The position numbers were made by a program, and so were the translations under genes. Under the pieces are notes generated by a model. It had not been told where the DNA came from. It worked only from the letters and a program-made list of their open reading frames with translations, and made no database searches. Below, piece by piece: positions 8,465 through 16,414 of a DNA stretch of 46,114 nt. Origin of the DNA: a bacterium (lineage in GTDB: Bacteria > Planctomycetota > UBA1135 > GCA-002686595); NCBI GenBank assembly GCA_024228395.1, contig JAAETM010000153.1:1-46114 (forward strand). Reading direction: 5' to 3'. Numbering within the stretch: the stretch's first letter is position 1; every line of letters begins with the position of its first letter.

Positions 8465-9646
8465 TCAACGCCACTCCTGTCGTGAGGTGGGAATAGACAC
8501 CCACGTTTCCGTGTGGTGACCATAGCGTATCCTGGATTCGGTGGCATGCAGGGAGGGCAAGGTTCCACGTTGTCCACGCTCCACCACCATGCGGTCCCCA
8601 TCGCGGGAAACATAGCGCATCCATTCCGATCCTATGCGCACAAAGCCCCCGGCTTTGCGCGGCAAGGTCTCCGCACGGCTGATTTCGAAAGAGGTGGTCT
8701 CGCGGTCCAAAGCGGCCAATAGATAGGGTGCACGGGTTCGTCCCCGCTCCATTTCGATCTCGACCACCAGGCGCGCCTTGCGGGGCAGCAGGGCCCGATC
8801 CTCGAACAGGGGGCGGTCCACCGCCGTTTCATTCTGGGCGGCGCTCTCCACGTCGGGTCGCCCCTGACCGTAAGCATCCCACGCCAAGCGGACCTGGCCC
8901 GGGCCTGTGCCCACGCTCCAGGCGGCGGCGGTGCGATCCGTGCCCAGCTCCACCGACCACCACAAAATGCCACCCGAGACACGCTGCAGAAGTTCGCTCT
9001 CCACCATTCCGTTGTCTTCCACAAAACGAGCGTCGAAGAACGAATTGCGATCCCCATTTTCCACCCGTTTGCGTTCGGCCCGATATAGGGTTCCTGTTCC
9101 CAGTGAACCCTCGCCATCGGGCAGGAGCACCCAGGCGGATTCCACCAGCCCGGGAGCGCTGGCCATGCCTAGACCCTCTACCTCGGGACCCGCATCTCCC
9201 GAGCTCGCGCCGCCCACATCTTGGACCACAGACGCGGCCGAACCATCACCAAATCCAAACTCCAAAAAGGTTGCGCGGTGTTCGGGAGTCATTTCATTCA
9301 GGGTCAAACGCCTCCAATCCAATGCGGAAGGGCGGCGAACCAAACGCAGGCGCGGGAAGGCGCGATCATTGGCCCGGTCCCCATCCAAGTCAAAGCCCTG
9401 CCATTCCAAAAGGAAGTCCCCCACCTGCCCGGGGTGTGCGGTGACCAGGTCCTGGCGCATGCGCTGCAGAACCGCGAGGCCGCGACCGGTCTCGCGGCGC
9501 GTGTCCTCAGAACGTGACCAAAGGCCCAGACTCACATCCACGAAACGCACAATGGCAAACATCACCAAGGACGCCAGCAACACAGCCAACATCAGCTCCA
9601 CCAGGGTCATGCCCTGGCGGCGGGAATTCGCAAAACACGACCTCAT
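8465..9646 (-). CDS. GspJ-like minor pseudopilin with extended C-terminus
   Basis: The prepilin leader ends RRQG and is followed by MTLVELMLAVLLASLVMF, with Glu at mature position 5. The family signature of GspJ (leader plus LxRMRxDL helix, here AVLQRMRQDLVTAHPG) is present. At 393 residues it is about twice the usual GspJ length. The extra C-terminal part (about residues 325-385) contains GFVRIGSEWMRYVSRDGDRM, then RGQRGT and a histidine, a module that recurs in the neighbouring giant GspK-like protein. Start and upstream stop overlap as ATGA. It is predicted to sit at or near the pseudopilus tip. Confidence 0.78.
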   Translation of the reverse strand: MRSCFANSRRQGMTLVELMLAVLLASLVMFAIVRFVDVSLGLWSRSEDTRRETGRGLAVLQRMRQDLVTAHPGQVGDFLLEWQGFDLDGDRANDRAFPRLRLVRRPSALDWRRLTLNEMTPEHRATFLEFGFGDGSAASVVQDVGGASSGDAGPEVEGLGMASAPGLVESAWVLLPDGEGSLGTGTLYRAERKRVENGDRNSFFDARFVEDNGMVESELLQRVSGGILWWSVELGTDRTAAAWSVGTGPGQVRLAWDAYGQGRPDVESAAQNETAVDRPLFEDRALLPRKARLVVEIEMERGRTRAPYLLAALDRETTSFEISRAETLPRKAGGFVRIGSEWMRYVSRDGDRMVVERGQRGTLPSLHATESRIRYGHHTETWVSIPTSRQEWR

Positions 9647-12600
9647 TGATCCACGCTCCTCAGAACCTGGCCCGGCGCTTCATAGCCCACGCCAAACTGT
9701 TTTAGGCGCGGTGAATACTTCCATCCGTGGGCAGTGCCCAGGATGCTGTCAAAGCAACCAGGCTGATAATCCACAAAGAAACGCGCTTCGAGGGCATCGG
9801 ACACGGCATCCAACCTCCAGGGCTGATCCCCTTCGTCCATACCCTTTTCCATCAGGAACAAACCGGGCGTTTCCCCGGGATCCCCGTCCCAGGGTAAATC
9901 CGGGTGCAAACGCAAGAGCGCGCCCATAGAAACACCACCGAACGGGATGGGCTCGGCCTTGTAGAAGACATCCTCGAACAGGGCGCCGGGTTGATCCACG
10001 CGCAGACCCAAGAAGGCCAACTCGGGGACTTCACTGCGCTCCTGCCAACGATCCCAATAGCGCCAGGGGAAGAAGATCACAGGCGTGCCCACCTCCGCCG
10101 TGGCCGCCGCCGTGCCAAAACGTCCACGGAACAAACCGCCGCCTTGGGCATCGTTGAAGCCTTCCTCTTGGGACCCGCGCGGCATGACCAATTGGCTTCC
10201 CATCTTGTCCGTGTAGTGAATCAGCTCCTGCCCTATCAACAGGGTGCCTTCACCCGGGAAGCGAGTAGCATCGGCCAAGGGAATCTCAGCAGCATCTCCC
10301 TCGATTCTGGCCTCCAAGAGGCTGACTGGAATGGTGGGCAAGGGGTAAAGCACCGTGCCCGCGCAATGGGGCGTGGGGCGCGTGCCCAGCAAACCCCGCC
10401 CCCCGGGAGCCAACTCGATGAGTCCCGTTTCTGTGTCCTTGTTGATGTAGCAGAGGATCTCATCGCCAATGCGGGCCAGACCCACCTGTCGAGGCAGAAT
10501 TTCAAGCAATTCAAGGCTGTGGAAGACTCGCCCACGCGCTGCGAAGAGGGCGGGTCGTACCCTTAAGCTCGTGTCTTCGGTATGAATGTCCTCGGCCAGA
10601 ACCAGACCAGCGCCCGCATTGGCGTCACCCGAATAACCGCCGATCAGATTCTGTCCATGGTTCAAGGTCTGGAATAGCACTTCGTCGACCACCACGTCAG
10701 GGGCCGGGAAACTCGAATCGGACTCGGCGGCATCGCCACCCATGACGACCTGATCCACACTGCTCGGTCGCTCCCCGCTGGGGAACTTCGCCAAGCGAGG
10801 CAACAGGCGTTGGTCCTCGCTACGACCCGCCCCTCCCACTTCTCCGGCGACCAATTCCGAGTTCAATCCGGCGCCGAGCGCCACCCAGTGACCGGGCGCG
10901 GGATACTCGACCTCCTGTTGCGAGGCTTCCACCACCGCGCCTGCTTCCACCGGGGGTCCCCAATCCCGAAGCGTTGTCCGCAAGGGAGTCGAGTAGGCCC
11001 GATGGATCAAGTTCGTCTGCATGCCCGCGCTGGACACCAAACCACCCGTCAAAAATAATGCGTCCTGTGCGCCAGGCAAGTAATCTGTGGTTTGACTGAT
11101 GCGGAACACGGGCAGCACCAAGGTCCCCGGCGCATGGGTCTGGGCGTAGGTATCCGCGACTCCGCGAAAGCGCAGATTGTCTGAGATCGCATGCGTCAAA
11201 GGCAGCGAAAGCTGCTCTTCCTCACCCCTTTGGGGACGCCAAGTGTTTCCCGCCGCTTGGGGCTGGGGCAACACAATGGCCGGCACCACCATATTCAAGC
11301 TCTCGCCGACAATCCCATTGTTTGGATCCCCGCCAGGCCGATCGGCCTGAACCGGCGGCACCGTGCCAGCGTGCAGCCATGAACCCACGTTCTCCACAAT
11401 TTCCTCGTCCAAACGAACCAGCTGACCGAAGTTTGTTTGCACGTGGTTGTAGCGCACCCATTCGGTGTTTTCGCCTGCATCCGTGTGGGTCAATTGAACC
11501 AGGCGAGGCGAGTTGACTCCGGAGGGAAAAATGCCAGCCGGTGAAGCGGGAATCGAAATCGGAATGCAAAAGAGGTCCCGCGATCTGATTCCATCGATCT
11601 CGTTTCCGTCCGTATCCAAAAGTGAGCCGTAGTCGATGACAAAGGCGCGCGCCACATCCAGGTAGCTCACCCCCAATTCGTCGTGGGCGGCACGCCTCGA
11701 AACGACCAGTTGATTGTCTTGCTTGCCGGAGTAACGGATCAATTCCACGCCACCGATCGGAGTGTTGTTGGGCGCGGCCGTGACCAATCCACCGCCAAAT
11801 TGGGTACCTCCCCAGCCTTGGACAAGCAGGGCATAGCCACCGCCGGCGTGGAAGCCCTTCATGACCTCGTCGGGCTCGTATTCCTCCTCGGGGCTGTCGG
11901 CCAGGGCCAGGAGCAGGGGGCCCAAGTGCTCGGCCTCAATCCCCATCATGCCTTCCACGCCGATCGCACCATCCAGGGGGATCGGATCCATACTTCCAGA
12001 GCCAACCCCATATACACGCGCCACGCGGAAGGGTCCAATCTCTGAACCCGTGGTCGCCTGCCCGGAGGGTGGAAGCTCGCTGAGGGACACCGAGTAGCCG
12101 TAGTGCTCGACCAAGGTGCCCATGGGGTGTTCGCCACGCACCTCTCCGCTGGCGAGCCCCAGGGGAACCGATGCGGGATCGCCCTCCATGAGCCGCTGGT
12201 GGCGTGCCAGGCGGCCACCGAATCCCGCCATGGGTCCGGTGGCATTGAAGGTGCAGAGCAAGCCCCCATTCTGAATCACATATTCGACGATTTCGGAACC
12301 GATGCGCGCCACCCCCACCGGGGGAAAGCCATCCAAGGACTCCACCGGAATCATCGAATCCCCAAGCCCCACCGCAGCCGTGGTGTGGGTCATGCCATCG
12401 ACCTGCACCCCATGGTTCAAGCCATCGAGGCGCATGTGCATCTGGGTGGGTTTGTTGCCCAGAACATTGATGGCCACGTGGCCCCAAGTCCCAGGAGCGA
12501 TACTCGGCCCCTGCGAACTGACGGGCACATGCACGCGCCCCTCTTCGATGAACTGGGTAGCTGGGTGATCACCGAACGCATCGCGCACGGTGAGCGTCAG

Positions 12601-14709
12601 GTTCGCATCGGCGAAGGCCAAGAAGATTCGGTCGGTGCGCGGATCGCCAAGGTTCACATCCAATACCGTTCCCAGGGACGCTCCCACCAGACGCATCCAG
12701 AACGAAACAGAAATGCCCGGCAACAGCCCGGACCCTGTTTCCGAAACCCAGGACACCTTGCCCTTGGTCGGATCCAAGTTCAGGGGAGCTTCCGCCAGGG
12801 CGCGCCCTTCCGGATCTGTGGTCTCCATGTCGAAGTGCAGGATGCGACCGTTCCAAGCGCTTGTGGACTCCAAACGCGAGGGCCACAGCTGGGCGTAACC
12901 ATCGGGTTCCCTGTCCGCAAACACGTGGGTGGGCGGAATGGCTTCGCCATCCTCATCTACCGGGTTGTCCTGGGTGATGCCGGGAATGACAATCGCGCCG
13001 TTGTGGGTTCCCATGTGCACCATGGCCCTGGACGGCGGACTTTGTCCCCCATCGTATGAATTGGTGGCCCGCGGCCCCGTCATCCACAGGGGCGCGTTGC
13101 GATCCAATTCCAGGGAACCTTCAAAATCTTCCTGGCGGTGGAAGAGTGACAGCAAGGGCCGCTGGGGCACGACGCGCTCCACACGTTCGCGACTGGCGAA
13201 TACGCGCTCCAACCCGCTGGGTGCTTGAACCGAAGCGCGCAAGTCCATGCGGAACACATCCCTCGAAACAAAGGAGAAGGGCATGGTTGAAAACGAAAGG
13301 CGCGCATCGTTGCCGTTCAGGCCATTGATGTATAAGGCCAAGGCATCCAGGCTCGAGATGATGGCGGGTTCGTCTTCGTCGAGACCATCCGCGCCCTGGG
13401 CATCCGTCCCTGGCGCGGCTTCCATGCCGGCAGCGGGCAGCACCAAGCGCCGCAAGAAATCCTCACGGTGCTCGAATGGACGAAGCTCCATCACCTTGGC
13501 CACGAGTCGCGTGGCTTCCAACCGGGTGATGCGATCGTTACGCCCGCTGATGGCCAGGTTTTCGAAGATCGCCATGAGCACATCTTCGCGGGCCGTGTTC
13601 AAGTTGACCGGTTTGCGAACCAGCGCACTCGCCGTGGCATTCACACTGCGATAGTCGTGGGTGAGCACACGGTTGATCGCCACGCTGCGGTTGCGCACAG
13701 CGGTCACATAGCGCAGTTCGGAGAACCCGTCGCCTGCGATTTTGAGGGTGGTGCCGGGCGCCATGTAGCGCACGTCTTTGACCCGCAACCACAGGGTTTC
13801 ATCGGCCTCCACATCCTGCAGCAAACGCACGGGCCGCTGCCAGCGGGCACCCGCGCCCAGGTCCGCGTAGGTGCTGAAGGTCCGAGCGATCGCGGGATAC
13901 CAAGCGGGCAAGGGCATGGCCTCGCGGGCGAAAACCTGTGTCTCGGGCAACTCTTCGAACACGTCGAAGCGATAGAGTTCGCCCTCGCGTCCGGCCAGGA
14001 TACGGCGGTCCGCAAAGGCGTAGGCGCGCTGATCGATGAGCGGGGTGCCGAAACCATGGCTGGTTGCGGGCAAGGGGCCCCAAGTTTCCCACTCCTTGTC
14101 GACCTTTTGGGTCTCCAAACCACGGGTCAACCCCATCATGCGCGTACCGCCATCCCCCTGCCGAATCGATTCGTATTGAATCCACTCCCCGTTCGCGAGC
14201 ACCACTCCTCCCTCGGGGTTCAGATTGCCGGGACTCGCAATTTGGGCTGAGGTGGATTTATTCCCGAGGACTTCGCCCAAGCGGGTCTGCCAACCGAGAA
14301 CGTTCGCGATCACGTGGGGGGACGCGCTATTGATGTCGATGCGCCCGGCTTCGTCGGTCACGTCCAGGCCCCAAAGGGCCAAGGACTCCATGCCAACATC
14401 CGAATCGACAGCATCTTCCATGGCCTCCACGGGGAGCGCTTGGGCCTTGGCCAAGAGTTCGACCAGGGAATCCCCATCGGGGGTGGAATCCATGGAAGAG
14501 TGGCTCTCCCCAAGGCGAGCGCGGGCTCCGCGCGCAGCGGAATCCAACGACAAGCGCGCCTGGACTTCATCCGCACCATATCCACTTTGCTTGGTCACAT
14601 CCCGGGCACTCGCCAGGAATGGCGCACTCAAAGCCAACAGGGCCAAGAGCACGAATAGCACGGTGAACAGAACCATGCCCGAGCGATTGTCTTTTCGACG
14701 CTCTATCAT
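9643..14709 (-). CDS. Giant GspK-like pseudopilin with LamG-like domain and repeats
   Basis: At 1688 residues this is about five times the normal GspK length. The N-terminus is prepilin-like (RSG, then MVLFTVLFVLLALLALSAPF) with Thr rather than Glu at mature position 5, as in GspK tip pseudopilins. GspK-type motifs follow: DEAGRIDINSASPHVIANVL (about 117-136) and VNLNTAREDVLMAIF with helix-hairpin-helix character (about 362-425). Residues about 530-800 look like a LamG/concanavalin-A beta-sandwich (ISVSFWMRLVGASLGTVLDV, GTWGHVAINV, MHMRLDGL). At least six partial copies of an 'IG.E...Y ... RG..GT..H' module appear near residues 173, 803, 988, 1083, 1416 and 1494. ATGA overlaps join it to both neighbours. 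It probably caps the pseudopilus with a large surface-binding or cargo-binding structure; that role is inferred. Confidence 0.75.
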   Translation of the reverse strand: MIERRKDNRSGMVLFTVLFVLLALLALSAPFLASARDVTKQSGYGADEVQARLSLDSAARGARARLGESHSSMDSTPDGDSLVELLAKAQALPVEAMEDAVDSDVGMESLALWGLDVTDEAGRIDINSASPHVIANVLGWQTRLGEVLGNKSTSAQIASPGNLNPEGGVVLANGEWIQYESIRQGDGGTRMMGLTRGLETQKVDKEWETWGPLPATSHGFGTPLIDQRAYAFADRRILAGREGELYRFDVFEELPETQVFAREAMPLPAWYPAIARTFSTYADLGAGARWQRPVRLLQDVEADETLWLRVKDVRYMAPGTTLKIAGDGFSELRYVTAVRNRSVAINRVLTHDYRSVNATASALVRKPVNLNTAREDVLMAIFENLAISGRNDRITRLEATRLVAKVMELRPFEHREDFLRRLVLPAAGMEAAPGTDAQGADGLDEDEPAIISSLDALALYINGLNGNDARLSFSTMPFSFVSRDVFRMDLRASVQAPSGLERVFASRERVERVVPQRPLLSLFHRQEDFEGSLELDRNAPLWMTGPRATNSYDGGQSPPSRAMVHMGTHNGAIVIPGITQDNPVDEDGEAIPPTHVFADREPDGYAQLWPSRLESTSAWNGRILHFDMETTDPEGRALAEAPLNLDPTKGKVSWVSETGSGLLPGISVSFWMRLVGASLGTVLDVNLGDPRTDRIFLAFADANLTLTVRDAFGDHPATQFIEEGRVHVPVSSQGPSIAPGTWGHVAINVLGNKPTQMHMRLDGLNHGVQVDGMTHTTAAVGLGDSMIPVESLDGFPPVGVARIGSEIVEYVIQNGGLLCTFNATGPMAGFGGRLARHQRLMEGDPASVPLGLASGEVRGEHPMGTLVEHYGYSVSLSELPPSGQATTGSEIGPFRVARVYGVGSGSMDPIPLDGAIGVEGMMGIEAEHLGPLLLALADSPEEEYEPDEVMKGFHAGGGYALLVQGWGGTQFGGGLVTAAPNNTPIGGVELIRYSGKQDNQLVVSRRAAHDELGVSYLDVARAFVIDYGSLLDTDGNEIDGIRSRDLFCIPISIPASPAGIFPSGVNSPRLVQLTHTDAGENTEWVRYNHVQTNFGQLVRLDEEIVENVGSWLHAGTVPPVQADRPGGDPNNGIVGESLNMVVPAIVLPQPQAAGNTWRPQRGEEEQLSLPLTHAISDNLRFRGVADTYAQTHAPGTLVLPVFRISQTTDYLPGAQDALFLTGGLVSSAGMQTNLIHRAYSTPLRTTLRDWGPPVEAGAVVEASQQEVEYPAPGHWVALGAGLNSELVAGEVGGAGRSEDQRLLPRLAKFPSGERPSSVDQVVMGGDAAESDSSFPAPDVVVDEVLFQTLNHGQNLIGGYSGDANAGAGLVLAEDIHTEDTSLRVRPALFAARGRVFHSLELLEILPRQVGLARIGDEILCYINKDTETGLIELAPGGRGLLGTRPTPHCAGTVLYPLPTIPVSLLEARIEGDAAEIPLADATRFPGEGTLLIGQELIHYTDKMGSQLVMPRGSQEEGFNDAQGGGLFRGRFGTAAATAEVGTPVIFFPWRYWDRWQERSEVPELAFLGLRVDQPGALFEDVFYKAEPIPFGGVSMGALLRLHPDLPWDGDPGETPGLFLMEKGMDEGDQPWRLDAVSDALEARFFVDYQPGCFDSILGTAHGWKYSPRLKQFGVGYEAPGQVLRSVDQ

Positions 14710-15719
14710 TCGGTGTTCCCCTGTAGTCCGACCCTCAAAAATTCCTGATCCCCCTCACCCAAGTCCCAGCCGATCTTGAGTTCGCCCGGGTGCAGCAAGG
14801 GATCCAAACCGCCGCCGGGTGCAAAAACGACCTGGCCGGGCGAAGTGGGCAGAAAGCGCGCCCCACCGGGTAAGGGTCGCATGGGCAGGACCTCTTGAAC
14901 GTAGAAAACCAGACGATCCAGGAGTCCGGGGAAGGGCCGAACCTTGCTGGACACGATGATCTCCGGTTCCCCTATCCAGACTCGCGCCACTTCGGGCCGC
15001 CGCACGCGCTCGATGCCATCCACGAGGATGCGTAGGGAATGGAGGTCATACACGATCTCCAAGCGCTTCCAGCGGCCCTGGGCCATGACGCCAGCTTCGG
15101 TTTGGGCAGCAATGCGGGGGCCCCTCGATTCGTTGCCCGCTTCGTCGGTGGCCACCGCACGGAACTCCACCCCCACGGCTCCGTGGGAGGAAAGGGCGAC
15201 CAGCAAACCGGTTCCCATTTGCAACAGAATCGAGTCCTGCCAATCATCCACACGCAGGGCACATCGAATGGAAAACCCGTTCGACCAGTCAAATGCGGGG
15301 TCCGACGCCACGGAAATCTCCATCACACCGGGGGCGCCCGCGCCAAGATCCAGGGCGTGGCCTTCATAACCCTGGGACACGAAGGGCGGATCGGTGGGCC
15401 CTAACCAAGCGCCTTCCAGCTCCAAGGCCCCAACCAAACTGCGTTCCTCAAAGTGCCAAGTACCCACCGGCCGCATGATCTGGGCCTGGATTTCTTCGCC
15501 ACTCAAGTTCACGCGGGCTGGCATCCCCAGCACCGCAGCCGAATGCTGACTCAGGCGCAGGGTCTCCTCGATCAAACCAGCGACCGCTCGCTTGCCAGGG
15601 GACAAACCTGCGAGCAAACCCAAACCCGTACCCACCAGCACGCCGATGAGTCCCATCACCATCAAGAGCTCCACCAGGGTGAAGCCGAAGGTTCTAGTGG
15701 AGGCCGATTTGATTATCAC
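14706..15719 (-). CDS. GspH-like pseudopilin carrying a LamG-like domain
   Basis: The 337-residue product begins with a prepilin leader ending FG, then FTLVELLMVMGLIGVLVGTG with Glu at mature position 5, followed by a GspH-like helix (LIEETLRLSQHSAAV). Residues about 120-265 look like a LamG/concanavalin-A fold: GHALDLG, the FSIRCALRVDDWQDSILLQ strand, GRWKRLEIVYDLHSLRILVD and GIERVRR. Normal GspH proteins are about 170 residues and lack this. The start codon is GTG and overlaps the gspG stop (GTGA). It lies between the major pseudopilin and the giant GspK-like gene. The extra domain may bind carbohydrate or protein. Confidence 0.75.
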   Translation of the reverse strand: MIIKSASTRTFGFTLVELLMVMGLIGVLVGTGLGLLAGLSPGKRAVAGLIEETLRLSQHSAAVLGMPARVNLSGEEIQAQIMRPVGTWHFEERSLVGALELEGAWLGPTDPPFVSQGYEGHALDLGAGAPGVMEISVASDPAFDWSNGFSIRCALRVDDWQDSILLQMGTGLLVALSSHGAVGVEFRAVATDEAGNESRGPRIAAQTEAGVMAQGRWKRLEIVYDLHSLRILVDGIERVRRPEVARVWIGEPEIIVSSKVRPFPGLLDRLVFYVQEVLPMRPLPGGARFLPTSPGQVVFAPGGGLDPLLHPGELKIGWDLGEGDQEFLRVGLQGNTE

Positions 15720-16390
15720 TCCTCCCCATCCACTTCGACCGTGAAGTTGTGAATGTCATCGTCCGTTCCGAACACACCGTCGGCCCCTGCGGATGCGAGC
15801 TGGAAGCGCCGCTTGTGGAAATAGTCGCCCGTCTTCTCGCTCTTGACAGCTTCGACAACGCTTTCAATGGTTGAACCATCCTCGGGGCTGATCGTCACGT
15901 AACTGAACTTTTTGCCATAGTCGCGACGATGGATGTACGCAATCGGATTGTCCCAGTCGTCCGCCAGTTCGAAAACCATCCCCTTGGAAAAGCTAGAGAT
16001 GGCCTTTTTCGTGGAATCATCGTCCGTGTTGCACAACCGATCCTCAGGCACGTCCGCCGCCCCATAGGAATTGTCCGCAGGATAGAAACTCAACATCAAC
16101 ATCTCCGACCCCATGTTGGTCTGGCTTGGCATGTCTGGCAAATCATTGGGAAACGTGGACTTGGGAAAGTCCCCGCGTTCCGACTCGTAATCGATGGCCA
16201 TGGTCTGGAGCTGGTCCATGAACATGCGCGTGTTCTTTGCGCGCACAACATCCCCACTGCGCATCATGGTGCCGACGAGAAAAACGCTCAGAATTCCCAG
16301 GATGACAAGCACCGCCATGATCTCGATCAGGGTGAAACCAGCATTGGAATTCAGGCCGGAGGGGGCCGCCTTGGTAGTCATTGTTTGCAT
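15716..16390 (-). CDS. gspG: Type II secretion major pseudopilin GspG
   Basis: The main subunit of the type II secretion pseudopilus. A leader ending NAG is followed by FTLIEIMAVLVILGILSVF with Glu at mature position 5. The C-terminus has the GspG signature, FQLASAGADGVFGTDDDI, whose acidic residues bind calcium in known GspG structures. At 224 residues it is somewhat longer than usual (about 150). AGGAG lies 11 bases before the ATG, one of the clearest ribosome-binding sites in the operon, consistent with high expression of the major subunit. The stop overlaps the GTG of the gspH-like gene. Confidence 0.9.
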   Translation of the reverse strand: MQTMTTKAAPSGLNSNAGFTLIEIMAVLVILGILSVFLVGTMMRSGDVVRAKNTRMFMDQLQTMAIDYESERGDFPKSTFPNDLPDMPSQTNMGSEMLMLSFYPADNSYGAADVPEDRLCNTDDDSTKKAISSFSKGMVFELADDWDNPIAYIHRRDYGKKFSYVTISPEDGSTIESVVEAVKSEKTGDYFHKRRFQLASAGADGVFGTDDDIHNFTVEVDGEE

Positions 16391-16414
16391 TGAACTCGGT
16401 TCTCCTGACAGGTA

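Noticed and set aside
12103..13059. Plus-strand ORF of 318 codons inside the GspK-like gene
   Set aside because: His- and Gly-rich shadow translation; the minus frame carries the GspK and LamG-like features.
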